From contig JAFXMB010000004.1 of the NCBI GenBank assembly GCA_017530735.1, forward strand, positions 1 through 64,000: a DNA stretch of 64,000 nt. The letters run 5' to 3'. The DNA is from Bacteroidaceae bacterium (GTDB lineage: Bacteria > Bacteroidota > Bacteroidia > Bacteroidales > Bacteroidaceae). This document shows positions 54,501 to 62,182 of this stretch, piece by piece. The notes beneath the pieces are model-generated. The model saw nothing but the letters and a program-made list of their open reading frames with translations, made no database searches and had not been told where the DNA came from. Each line of letters starts with the position of its first letter. The stretch's first letter is position 1. A program made the translations under genes and the position numbers.

Positions 54501-57500
54501 TGCATCGCCGATTTTGCATTCGTGAACGACAACGCCATTACCTCCGTCACCATTCCTGCCAGCGTGACCAGCATCGGCAAAAATGCCTTTAACAACTGCT
54601 CCGCCCTTACCACCGTGAACGTCCTCGGCACCACACCGTCCATGGTCGTCAATGATGCCTTCTTTCTCCTTGAATCCGACAAATCCCTTGCTCGCACCTT
54701 CAACGTGCGCAGCGCCGACTACAAGACCGCCAGTGGCTGGGCCCACATCTATAATAAGTCCGGCTACTTCGCCGGCTTCACCGGCACCGAGATGCGCGTT
54801 GTTAGCACCCTCACGCTGCCCGACAACGTGACTGACAGCGCAGCCGCCGCCGACAAAGTCACCATCCTCGGCACCGACTACTACGTTGAGGAAGCCGACG
54901 TAACCATCAGCGGCCTCGGTACAGAGCACACTGACGGAGGCGTCACCTACCGCAGCCGCGCCACCGTTATTTACAACACCGACCAGACCATCAACCTCGA
55001 TGTCGACCAGTCCACCGGCCAGGCCACTTTCATCATGCCTGCCGCCGATGCCACCGTCACCGCCGAGGAATATGCCTACGCTGTTAAGTACATTGATGCC
55101 GACGGCACCGAGAAGACCTGCTACAACCCCACCGTCATCCAGAGCAGCAATAGCGACGTAATTCTCGGTAGCCGCAGCAACAGCCAGCCCGCTTGGTACG
55201 TCGTACCCGCAGCCACCGTCACCGTCATCGGCAAGCTCTGGTTCGAGGATCCCGACGTCCGCCTCATCCTTTGCGACGGTGCCACCCTCACCGTCACCTG
55301 TAACGACAACAACGCCCTCCAGTGCGATAATGGCCCCCTCACCATCTACGGCCAGAGTCAGCAGAGCGGCACCCTCAACGCCACCAGTAGCGGTAACCAT
55401 GCCATATTCTCTCAAGGCGGCGCCATCAACAACATCACCATCAACGGCGGCATCGTCAACGCCACCGCCACCAGAGATGCCATCTACTCCAATATGGGAA
55501 ACGTCATCATCAACGGCGGCATCGTCAGCGCCACCGGTGGCGACAAAGGCATCTACGCAGATAAAACCATCACCCTTGGTTGGACCAACCCAACTGACCA
55601 CATCTATGCCAGCAGCTACAATAAGAATCCCATCGTGAAGGACGGCCAGACGCTGACGGACGGCAACGCTGCCTACAGCGGCAGCGTCACTGCAAGTGAC
55701 ATTGACGGCAAGACGCTGAGACCTGACCTCTGGGGCTGGGCCAGTGGCAACGACGGCAGCACAGAGGCGAAGGCCTTCACTATCACCACCACTGCCGGCC
55801 TCGATCAGTTGGCCACGCTGGTGAACAGCGGCAACGGGTTTCAGAATAAGTTCTTCAAGCTGAATGCCGACATCACCTACAGCCACAAGGCCGACAATGA
55901 GGAGGGCGCAGACACCGAGAACAACTTCACCACCATCGGCGTCTATATCCAAGAACGATTTAAATGTTTCTGTGGCATCTTAGACGGCCAGGGCCATACC
56001 ATCAGCGGCATACGCATCTACAAGGGTGGCGACAGCAGCAGCGATGACAATCAGGGTCTCTTCAGATGGATATATAGGTCTGAAGCCACCATCAAGAACG
56101 TCATCCTGGCCGATACCCGCATCACCGGTAGGTCTCATGTAGGCGGCATCGTGGGAAATATATTTGCTGGTACCGTGGAGAACTGCCGCGTAGGCAGCGA
56201 TGTCACCATCCATGCCGCAACTAACTACGCCGATTGTCACGGCGGCGTGGTGGGTGTATGTAACCAGAACGGCACCATCCGCGGCTGCGTCAGCAGCGCC
56301 ATCCTCACCGTGGCCGACGGCCTCACTGACATCTCATGTTTCGGCGGCATCGTGGGCGCTTTCGATGGTAACATGTCCGACTGCCTGGCTCTCGACGCCA
56401 CCATGCCTGCTGTCACCAAAAGTGGTGCCATCGCGGGTAGTATTAACGCCAGAATAAGCACTCAAACCAACTGCTACCACCGCGACTGCACCGTGGGCGG
56501 CAATGGTGCTCCGAGCAACACCTACAACGTGAGCGCCTACACCGTGAACGCAGGCACATATGTCACCATGGCTCCCGCCGGCAGTGCCGACACGATCTAC
56601 GAATTCAATGGCATTCAGCGCTACGGCGACGCCCTCTACTACGGCGGCGTGATCTATGCCCCCGAGGACGCTGACGTCAGCCTCACGCTGGGCTATAACG
56701 GCAGCGTGCCTACAGACCTTAGTATCGGCTACGTTCCCAGCGTAGGCACCCTCAGCGGCTCAGCCAATCCCTACACGCTCACTATGCCTGCCGGGGATGT
56801 CACCATCAATGCATTCTTCGGCGTGGAAGTGCCATACATCGATGAGAAGGGCGTGGAGCATATCGCCACAGCCATTCCGCTCGACAACACCATGATGACA
56901 CTGGCAGCAGGCACCTATGTGGTGAATAGTGATGTGACCTACTACAGCACCGTCACGACAACGGGCGACGTCACGCTGATCCTGGCCGACGGAGCCAGAT
57001 TATATGCAAAATCTGGTATCAACTCCGATGGATACGACCTGACTATTTACGGGCAGGCTGCGGGATCCGGTGAACTCTCACTTGATAATTCTATTTATTG
57101 TAATAACATTTGCATCAACGGCGGAATCATTAATAATTATAACGGCCCTTTCGGCATCCATGCCTATGGCAACGTCACCATCAACGACGGAACCATAAAT
57201 ATTGAGAATGGCAACGATTACGGCATCTTCGCCAATAATGGCAACGTCACCATCAACGGCGGAACCTTGTCATTTAACTCCTATTATGGCATTGTGACCA
57301 GCAACGTAATCCTTGCCAGCAGCACATCATTGAAGACGCTTAACATTACCCGTGGTTTTTATGTCTACACAATCTCACTGGACCGCACATTTACAGTTGG
57401 TAAACCTGCCACGTTGATGCTGCCGTTCTACATGGATGTCAACTACATCAGCGGCGGTACGTTCTATACGTTTGGCGGTGTGGAGAAAGAGAATGACAGG

Positions 57501-58106
57501 TGGGTGGCTACGATGAACGCTGTGACAGACTATATTGAGCCTAACACGCCGTATCTTGTAATGCCTACAGAAACATCGCTCACTTTCAACCATGGAACCC
57601 ATCTCTGCACCGAGGGCGGCGGAGGCGGCCAGACAGCCGATGAGGGCAGTCACTGGACCTTTAAGGGAACGTATGATTACATAAAGTGGACCACTGACAC
57701 TTCTGACCCGGATTACACCGCCGAGCGTGCAGCCGAGATTGGCCGAGTCTATGGATTTGCCGGAGTACAGAAGGACGGCATTGAGGTGGGTGACTTTGTG
57801 AAGGCGGCCAGCGGCGCCAGGATAAGACCCATGAGCGCTTACCTGATGTGGAGCGACACACCCAACGCACAGAACGCACCGATGCGTGGCAGCAGCCGCA
57901 CAGGGTCTGCCCAGGAGCTGCCTCAAAGCATCACTGTGAGATTGCTTGATGCAAGCGGAACGGTAACCAATGTGGGTGAGATTGATACAGTGACAGGTGA
58001 GATAAGCTTTGAGGGCTGGTACACGCTGCAGGGCGTGAAGCTGGATTCTGAACCTACTGAGCCGGGTATCTATATCAATAATGGCAAAAAGGTTTCAATC
58101 AAGTGA
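51543..58106 (+). CDS. Giant BspA-like multi-repeat surface protein
   Basis: A 2187-residue exported protein, signal peptide ending about residue 29 (QNALA). In order: a Calx-beta-like region (about 35-135), a bacterial Ig-like domain (about 340-450), a first GLUG block (about 510-675; GGIVGYSYQSTVEDC), a Listeria-Bacteroides/InlB-type repeat (about 780-863; YVFNGWNTQADGNGTSY), a BspA-type LRR_5 block (about 880-1040; CIADFAFVNDNAITSVTIPA), a beta-helix-like block (about 1250-1360; ITINGGIVNATATRDAIYS), a second GLUG block (about 1470-1640), a second beta-helix block (about 1810-1925) and a C-terminal WYTLQGVKLD...PGIYINNGKK tail common in Bacteroidales surface proteins. Between about 53 and 57.3 kb the codons end in C far more than in neighbouring genes. 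Likely adhesin or surface-binding protein; the ligand is unknown. Confidence 0.9.
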   Translation: MKRDFILNRIIKVMLLVLSMTVGQNALAESSWTVENSKGASNTFTIKRSEKGYAQKVLYRTVSLSAYAGQHYTAKYGELEFLENEDTKTVTVTESTPNVDSYKYQNGATRQYKLEVTDRAGLLLASATRDMTIGYNVASSGVFDNKSYTIRSSEVTVTEDGYAQSSNPHTVASTQFYTEGTKAYLVYLNAELRMRLEFQAKEVNDGYQYVQILTDNTTGCDTGAGDGNPGTPNVSHYMAGFDIGGKGVDTYYKYSFPVPSVGNDAGATKPWTELSNSVADLKKQKFNTGCRASDGRLILPTGFSTLVVRFNASGSDEDDWKAKDIKAFIQASDATMPTKLSVSAAPGRHAKGNTVYVSVAFSEIVTISGNTKKLTSSWGDLNYVAGSGTNVLTFSGIISNSASGTLSITGLTGTVQDLAGKGFTWSGTDALSTTLDGNLTYTINDFYTDGSGNYLIACHDDLWGLASYVNAGNNASGKTFLQVADISFAHTTNWNNASSTENNFSAIGSSTSIDYRFMGTYDGGGHSISGIRIYKDDTSNSDKYQGLFGYVQNGTVRNVNLADARITGHNHVGGIVGYSYQSTVEDCTVGDNVCIHAVQSDAKYHGGIMGYSNQNTVQRCISHVTLSVANNSNCAYYAGIVGSINSGTLSDCLAIGVVIPNVNNRGIIFGSKSNITPTRNYFLGCTGMDQSSNIFAITLGTNVTLNRTPATDPLPGTNNMTYNDGATIGGTEYYIKEAAIPLNYSGEVSTGYHLVYSATAGTISGSTLIMPAKDVTVTATVPANHYYVEFNKNGGSGEMLIQGFNYDEVQNLRANTYTREDYVFNGWNTQADGNGTSYTNQQEVSNLTATNGGFFTLYAQWRQVAGSCGDNARWSYDDNGTLSITGSGTMSDYDENNFPWQDYKTYITTVSIGDDITEINGLPFKGCTNLAIVTGGSGLTNVYYAAFAFTPWREATKASDTVTYLGHVAYCGQGVSGDVIIDDGTVCIADFAFVNDNAITSVTIPASVTSIGKNAFNNCSALTTVNVLGTTPSMVVNDAFFLLESDKSLARTFNVRSADYKTASGWAHIYNKSGYFAGFTGTEMRVVSTLTLPDNVTDSAAAADKVTILGTDYYVEEADVTISGLGTEHTDGGVTYRSRATVIYNTDQTINLDVDQSTGQATFIMPAADATVTAEEYAYAVKYIDADGTEKTCYNPTVIQSSNSDVILGSRSNSQPAWYVVPAATVTVIGKLWFEDPDVRLILCDGATLTVTCNDNNALQCDNGPLTIYGQSQQSGTLNATSSGNHAIFSQGGAINNITINGGIVNATATRDAIYSNMGNVIINGGIVSATGGDKGIYADKTITLGWTNPTDHIYASSYNKNPIVKDGQTLTDGNAAYSGSVTASDIDGKTLRPDLWGWASGNDGSTEAKAFTITTTAGLDQLATLVNSGNGFQNKFFKLNADITYSHKADNEEGADTENNFTTIGVYIQERFKCFCGILDGQGHTISGIRIYKGGDSSSDDNQGLFRWIYRSEATIKNVILADTRITGRSHVGGIVGNIFAGTVENCRVGSDVTIHAATNYADCHGGVVGVCNQNGTIRGCVSSAILTVADGLTDISCFGGIVGAFDGNMSDCLALDATMPAVTKSGAIAGSINARISTQTNCYHRDCTVGGNGAPSNTYNVSAYTVNAGTYVTMAPAGSADTIYEFNGIQRYGDALYYGGVIYAPEDADVSLTLGYNGSVPTDLSIGYVPSVGTLSGSANPYTLTMPAGDVTINAFFGVEVPYIDEKGVEHIATAIPLDNTMMTLAAGTYVVNSDVTYYSTVTTTGDVTLILADGARLYAKSGINSDGYDLTIYGQAAGSGELSLDNSIYCNNICINGGIINNYNGPFGIHAYGNVTINDGTINIENGNDYGIFANNGNVTINGGTLSFNSYYGIVTSNVILASSTSLKTLNITRGFYVYTISLDRTFTVGKPATLMLPFYMDVNYISGGTFYTFGGVEKENDRWVATMNAVTDYIEPNTPYLVMPTETSLTFNHGTHLCTEGGGGGQTADEGSHWTFKGTYDYIKWTTDTSDPDYTAERAAEIGRVYGFAGVQKDGIEVGDFVKAASGARIRPMSAYLMWSDTPNAQNAPMRGSSRTGSAQELPQSITVRLLDASGTVTNVGEIDTVTGEISFEGWYTLQGVKLDSEPTEPGIYINNGKKVSIK

Positions 58107-58150
58107 GTAAGTAAAGTACTGGTCAAACACATTAAATGTTGAAAGAAGTT

Positions 58151-58273
58151 ATGAAAAAGATATATGAGAAACCCACTACCCAGGAGATAAAGCTTAATGC
58201 TCCCACTTTACTGTTACAGGCAAGTGCCACTCCTCCCAATGGTATTCCCGACTTTGATGGCTGGATGAACTAG
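58151..58273 (+). CDS. Short peptide, candidate RiPP precursor
   Basis: A 40-residue peptide (45 if the ATG at 58136 is used). It begins MKKIYEKPTTQEIKLNAPTL, continues with LLLQASATPP and ends FDGWMN. The N-terminal Y-x-x-P resembles the leader motif that PqqD-type recognition elements bind in lasso peptide precursors. The second half is small, Gly/Pro/Asp-rich and ends in Trp-Met-Asn, like a processed core. The stop codon overlaps the stop codon of the convergent ABC gene within CTAG (58270-58273). It follows the giant protein gene by 45 bp and may be transcribed with it. The coding call rests on composition and context; the role is an inference. Confidence 0.6.
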   Translation: MKKIYEKPTTQEIKLNAPTLLLQASATPPNGIPDFDGWMN

Positions 58274-59883
58274 AGTGTCAGCACCGAGTTGCAGAGAGTT
58301 GTGACGGCGGTGCGGTGAGTGATAAAGATCATAGTCTTGCTGGGATAGGCCTTGAAGAGGCGGGCGTAGAGCTCAGTCTCTGTCTCGGGATCAAGAGACG
58401 AACTTATCTCATCAAGGAGCAATATGGAGCCCGGGCGCAGCAAGCCCCGGGCTATTGCTATTCTTTGGGCCTGGCCTTCACTGAGACCGCTGCCGCGCTC
58501 GCCGAGCAGGGTATCAAGACCGTCGGGGAGTTCCTGCACAAAATCGGCGCAGGCGGTGTGCAGAGCCTCAATAAGTTGTTCGTCCGATGCATCCGGATCG
58601 GCCACCTGCAGGTTGAAACGGATGGTGCCGCTCATGAGTGTGTTGCCTTGGGGTACGAATACAAAGTCGGGGCGGGTCTCGGCGCCTGCGGCAAGGGAAT
58701 TGTCGGAGCCGTAAAGATTTATGCTGCCGCTGTCGGGGCTGATGAATCCCAACATGAGTCGGAACAGAGTGGTCTTGCCTATGCCTGTCTCACCCATAAG
58801 TGCGGTCTTGGTGCCGGGTTGGAAATCATGACTGAAACCGGTCAGTATCTGACGGTCACCGCCTGCATATTGGAAGTTCACATTCTCAAAACGTATTCCG
58901 CGCAGAGTGGGGTGCAGCGTGCCTGTATCGGCCACGGCGTTGCTCTCAAGTTCGGCCAGACGGTCTATGCTGGCTGTGGAGTGTATCACCTGCGGAACCA
59001 GGTTGAGCAATTGCATTACGGGGTGCTGGATCTGGCCTACCAGTTGCAGGAATGATGTCATGATACCGAATGTGATTGCACCGTTACGAAGTTGCAGGCC
59101 TCCCCATACGAATGCCAGCAGGTAACCCAGTCCGAATGCGCTGCCCAGTATGATGCGAATCATTATGGTAAAGCGGGTGCGGCGCATTATGTTGCCCTTT
59201 AGTTTCTGTTGGGCGGTGTCCAGACGGCCGGTCATCCACTCCTGGCTGCCCATGGCGCGCAGCACGGCGTTGTTCTCCATGCCCTCCTGTACCTGCATCT
59301 GTATGCGGCTCTCGTCCTGACGTATGTCAAGCGTCATCTGGCGCAGTTTACGGCCTATAAACTTGGCCATTATTATGGCAAGCGGAGTCATGATGAGCAG
59401 AGCCCAGGCAAGCCAGCGGTCAAAGTAATGCAGCAACAGGAATGCACCTATCAGCTGGATGCAGGTGATGCACATCTGGGGCAGGGTATCGGTGGTGGTA
59501 TCGGACACGACCTCGATATCCTTTGTGAGGCGGGAACTTATGTCACCTGAGTGTATCTCTTTCTCGTCATAGAGTTGGCGGCGGAACAGTCCGCTGAACA
59601 TGCGCAGGCGTATGGCGTTGGTCTGGCGGATGCCGGCCTTGGTGGTGAGCAGAAAATAGACCTGACGCAGCAGGACACCGCCAACTACGGTCAGCACCAG
59701 CCAGATGATCATGACGGTCACGTCACGGGCCGATCCGGTGTGGATGGTCTCATCTATGAAGCGGCGGCTCAGCCATACCATGAGAAGGCCCATGGCTACC
59801 TGCGCGGTGCCTGTCACAATGCGTACCGCGGTGTTCCAGCGGATGCCTTGTGTGTTACGCCATATCCAGCCTGAATATTTCAT
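58270..59883 (-). CDS. ABC transporter, fused permease and ATPase
   Basis: A 537-residue half-transporter expected to dimerise in the inner membrane. Six helices lie in residues about 15-290. The ATPase has Walker A GETGIGKT (364-371), signature LSEGQ (467-471), Walker B ILLLDE (487-492) and the switch His in ITHR. There is no N-terminal C39 peptidase domain, so it does not cleave its own cargo. It is the last gene of the four-gene overlapping operon with the PqqD-like, S26 and HprK-like genes. Export of a processed peptide is the likely role from context. Confidence 0.92.
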   Translation of the reverse strand: MKYSGWIWRNTQGIRWNTAVRIVTGTAQVAMGLLMVWLSRRFIDETIHTGSARDVTVMIIWLVLTVVGGVLLRQVYFLLTTKAGIRQTNAIRLRMFSGLFRRQLYDEKEIHSGDISSRLTKDIEVVSDTTTDTLPQMCITCIQLIGAFLLLHYFDRWLAWALLIMTPLAIIMAKFIGRKLRQMTLDIRQDESRIQMQVQEGMENNAVLRAMGSQEWMTGRLDTAQQKLKGNIMRRTRFTIMIRIILGSAFGLGYLLAFVWGGLQLRNGAITFGIMTSFLQLVGQIQHPVMQLLNLVPQVIHSTASIDRLAELESNAVADTGTLHPTLRGIRFENVNFQYAGGDRQILTGFSHDFQPGTKTALMGETGIGKTTLFRLMLGFISPDSGSINLYGSDNSLAAGAETRPDFVFVPQGNTLMSGTIRFNLQVADPDASDEQLIEALHTACADFVQELPDGLDTLLGERGSGLSEGQAQRIAIARGLLRPGSILLLDEISSSLDPETETELYARLFKAYPSKTMIFITHRTAVTTLCNSVLTL

Positions 59884-60149
59884 TCAATTACTCCCAGTTT
59901 AGTCCAGTTGTCCAGGGTTTCCTTTACATCGGTGCGGGCCTGAAGCAGGTCAACGTCATATTCGTGACATACTGCTACAGCCAGTTTCTCGGCAGTGAAT
60001 TCACCGTACTCCTGTGCTTTTTTCCAGATGAATGTGGCGGTCTCGTTCAGGCAGAGCATACGGCCGAAGTTAATTGCATCCAGACCTTCTCCGACTATCA
60101 CGTTCTCGCCGCACACGGTGCGCAGTATAAAACCTTTCTTTATTCTCAT
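59880..60149 (-). CDS. PqqD-like protein (RiPP recognition element type)
   Basis: An 89-residue protein with the PqqD-family fold pattern: beta strands FILRTVCGENVIVGEGLD, the segment MLCLNETATFIWKKAQE, then a winged-helix part with AVAVCHEYDVDLLQARTDVKETLDNW. PqqD-like proteins bind the leader of a precursor peptide and present it to modifying enzymes. Its start overlaps the S26 gene and its stop the ABC gene, 4 bp each. Confidence 0.88.
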   Translation of the reverse strand: MRIKKGFILRTVCGENVIVGEGLDAINFGRMLCLNETATFIWKKAQEYGEFTAEKLAVAVCHEYDVDLLQARTDVKETLDNWTKLGVIE

Positions 60150-60589
60150 ATTGCGTATTTCTTATAAGTTCTTCTTAATACAGCCAGTATGATTCTGCGC
60201 AGCGGACGTATCACGTACCATACTCTGGCTTTAAACATCTGACCTTTGGATTCCAGGGTCCGTCGCTTTCCCTTTTCATCAACCACATGCGTGGCAATGG
60301 CAAGCACGTTTGACGGCGTGCAACTCTCGGTTCCGCAGATGTTTCCGTCACCCATCAGTGTTATGCGGTCCGGTTCAATCTTTATGATCCGATGCACGAC
60401 ATACCGGTCCGGACCTACCTGGGCCAGCACAACCTGACCGCGCTGCAGGCTACCGGGTTTTTGCAGTATGACACTCTCGCGACCGCCGAATATGAACGGC
60501 AGCATGCTCCGTCCTTTGACCGGAAAGGTTACGCTCACGCCATCCTGTACCAGACGCACGGCCTCCTGTATGATCAGTTCATCGGTCAT
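60146..60589 (-). CDS. S24/S26 (Sec11/SipW-like) signal peptidase-type protease
   Basis: A 147-residue protein with a Ser/His signal-peptidase pattern: GRSMLPF with nucleophile Ser28, RGQVVLAQV, YVVHRIIKI with His66 as the likely general base, and LMGDGN. Use of His rather than Lys resembles the Sec11/SipW branch. There is no N-terminal membrane anchor; the C-terminus (VWYVIRPLRRIILAVLRRTY) is amphipathic and could associate with the membrane. In this operon it is the candidate leader peptidase. It overlaps both neighbours by 4 bp. Confidence 0.85.
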   Translation of the reverse strand: MTDELIIQEAVRLVQDGVSVTFPVKGRSMLPFIFGGRESVILQKPGSLQRGQVVLAQVGPDRYVVHRIIKIEPDRITLMGDGNICGTESCTPSNVLAIATHVVDEKGKRRTLESKGQMFKARVWYVIRPLRRIILAVLRRTYKKYAI

Positions 60590-61440
60590 ATGGCTATAGC
60601 GTCTTTACATGTGTGGGCGGCATCGGCATCGGGCAGACAGTCCAGATGCCAAACCTGTATGTTGCTTGCAAGCGCGTTCTCTGTTTCGTGCAGGCCGTCG
60701 GCAATGCGTTCATCCCAACGTTTGCCCGATATGCTGGGCACTACGGCGGCATACGCACCTATGCCTTTTAGTCGTACAATCTTATTGTATGGTGCCTGAC
60801 TCAGCAGCACAATGCCTCCAAGCGGGGCACTTACGTTACGGTAGCATGGTGTCTTGCCGCTCCAGGGGGTGCCATAGACCACTGCGGTGCCATCGGCCTT
60901 GATGCGTACCGCAGGGTTGTCATCATTCATGAGCTCAGTGTCGGGTATGTTCTGGAGCCACAGTCTGGCATGGGTGCTTTTGCCCGTGCCGCTCTTGCCC
61001 AGGAACATATATCCCTTGCCGTCCAGACTGACTGCCGCCGCATGGAACAGCACGGTGTTTTGTGTGGCCGATGCCATTGCAAACTGTATCATGAGCGCAT
61101 TGTCCACAGCCGCCTTAGTCTGGAATCCGCTAAGGTAAAGCGTACCCTCACGGTATCCGGCCGAGCAGACCAGCCATCCCGCAGTCTTACCGCCAAACCG
61201 GAACTCAAACACCGGTTCTCCCTGCTCAGTATGTCCGCACACGATATCCTGCCCCTCCTCATCCTGGCTCAGCTCCTCAACGTATTGAATCGGCCCACCG
61301 TCAGTTACGGTGAGGCTGAACAGTGCATCATTGCTCTGCTCCGTTCTGAACGGCTCATAGTTGGCCATTTGTGCCAGAATGCCGTCATCGGCCTCCAAGC
61401 AAAACAAATGCTCCGCAACGATATAGTACTGTTCCCTCAT
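60586..61440 (-). CDS. HPr-kinase-like (PEPCK-fold) kinase
   Basis: A 284-residue protein of the HprK/PEPCK-fold group. Walker A is GKSGTGKST (148-156), preceded by FHAAAVSLDGKGYMFL, where the His is typical. NDDNPAVRI (172-180) provides the acidic metal site, then GTPWSGKTP (190-198) as in other peptide-cluster HprK-like proteins. The ATG at 61440 is preferred to a TTG nine bases upstream. A kinase of this type phosphorylates a C-terminal residue in some lasso peptides. It is the first gene of the operon; its promoter was not identified with confidence. Confidence 0.85.
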   Translation of the reverse strand: MREQYYIVAEHLFCLEADDGILAQMANYEPFRTEQSNDALFSLTVTDGGPIQYVEELSQDEEGQDIVCGHTEQGEPVFEFRFGGKTAGWLVCSAGYREGTLYLSGFQTKAAVDNALMIQFAMASATQNTVLFHAAAVSLDGKGYMFLGKSGTGKSTHARLWLQNIPDTELMNDDNPAVRIKADGTAVVYGTPWSGKTPCYRNVSAPLGGIVLLSQAPYNKIVRLKGIGAYAAVVPSISGKRWDERIADGLHETENALASNIQVWHLDCLPDADAAHTCKDAIAI

Positions 61441-61503
61441 ATATCGCAAAGGTAGTAAAATACAGCCATACCTGCGTAAAACCCGCGTTTAAACCATCTT
61501 TTC

Positions 61504-61558
61504 TGCAAGTATGGCCACTAAAACCGCGTTTTTGGCCATTTTCGCTGCCATACTTGCA
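61504..61558. repeat. Inverted repeat in the HprK-like gene leader region
   Basis: TGCAAGTATGGC (61504-61515) pairs exactly with GCCATACTTGCA (61547-61558). The loop contains a second small repeat (GGCCA on both sides of AAAACCGCGTTTTT). It lies in the 597-bp gene-free stretch 61441-62037, which also holds the element at 61631. Confidence 0.65.
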
Positions 61559-61630
61559 AAGAATCGGCCCCACAAGCCTTATATTGAAAGGTTTGGCCAT
61601 ATGACCGAGCGTAACCTCCCAGGTGCGCGA

Positions 61631-61946
61631 GCAAAACTTAGGGTATAGGGTATTGGAAAGGTTTCCATTTGCAGTAGCCGTACTATCCCTTTGGGGGACC
61701 ATCGTGGAGAGGCGTAAGCGTAGCCCCCTGGAGGATCCCGTTAAGAACGGCGCTTGTTTGACGAACGTTAGGCCCCGTAGGGGACTATAAGGAGGAGTTC
61801 GCCGTTTAGGGTCCGGAAGGGAGGCCTTTTGCGTAGCAAAATAAAACAAGGCTGGGCTACGCGCAGCGTAGCCTCGGAGCGTTGTGTCCCCAAAAGGGAT
61901 AGTACGGCGGTGTGTAGTTTCAGATACCCTATACCCTAAGTTTTGC
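61631..61946. repeat. 316-bp element with nested inverted repeats
   Basis: The outer 23-bp arms are exact: 61631-61653 starts GCAAAACTTAGGGTATAGGG and 61924-61946 is its reverse complement. Inner 23-bp arms (61677-61699, starting GCCGTACTATCCCTTTGGGG; 61886-61908) match with one mismatch. The centre has further pairs around GCGTAGCC. No transposase gene is present. A MITE-like element is the best guess. Confidence 0.85.
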
Positions 61947-61973
61947 GGTCTCTATAAAAAAAGAGCCGTTTGT

Positions 61974-62004
61974 TTTGTCATTTTGATATGAGTGTATAAC
62001 TTTG
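61974..62004 (+). promoter_or_regulatory. Promoter of the leu operon
   Basis: TTTG (61974-61977), a 19-bp spacer and TAACTTTG (61997-62004) form a full match to the Bacteroidetes consensus. Transcription would start near 62011, before the leader peptide. Confidence 0.75.
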
Positions 62005-62037
62005 CACGCACAAAACGAAAGAATAAACAGAGATTAT

Positions 62038-62103
62038 ATGCGACTGCAGGGCCTCATTATTATTGACATTATCATTCCGGACAACCGGTGTGAGAGAGCC
62101 TGA
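62038..62103 (+). CDS. Leader peptide of the leu operon attenuator
   Basis: A 21-codon frame that begins MRLQGL, then has Ile-Ile-Ile-Asp-Ile-Ile-Ile (62056-62076: ATT ATT ATT GAC ATT ATC ATT), and stops at 62101-62103. Six Ile codons in seven are far beyond chance. It lies about 27 nt after the predicted transcription start and ahead of a terminator hairpin, as a classical attenuation leader does. Two Leu codons (CTG, CTC) precede the Ile run. Confidence 0.85.
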   Translation: MRLQGLIIIDIIIPDNRCERA

Positions 62104-62169
62104 CGCATATATCTGAACTAAGAAATAAAATGCAAAAGCCTTTCTCACAGATGTGAGAGAGGCTTTTTT
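62089..62169 (+). promoter_or_regulatory. Transcription attenuator of the leu operon
   Basis: TGTGAGAGAG (62089-62098, in the last leader codons) and the same TGTGAGAGAG (62152-62161) can each pair with CTTTCTCACA (62140-62149). The second pairing extends to a 15-16 bp stem (62134-62167) followed by a T-run: the terminator. The first pairing is the antiterminator. A ribosome stalled on the Ile codons leaves 62089-62098 free and favours read-through; one that reaches the stop codon covers it and favours termination. Confidence 0.85.
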
Positions 62170-62182
62170 AATATAAAAATGT

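Noticed and set aside
54306..55952. 548-codon open frame on the minus strand inside the giant surface-protein gene
   Set aside because: Its Val/Gly/Ala-rich product arises from the C-ending codons of the sense gene read in reverse; it has no start context or recognisable domain.
58315..59055. 246-codon plus-strand frame opposite the ABC transporter
   Set aside because: The ABC gene has all ATPase motifs; the opposing frame is a shadow.
58151..61440. Classification of the cassette as a lasso peptide cluster
   Set aside because: The B2 transglutaminase-like protease and the asparagine-synthetase-like cyclase are absent from the window, so only a lasso-like leader and accessory genes are supported.
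61385..61849. 154-codon minus-strand frame overlapping the inverted-repeat element
   Set aside because: It spans the repeat and the start of the HprK-like gene, and its sequence follows the palindromes rather than a protein family.
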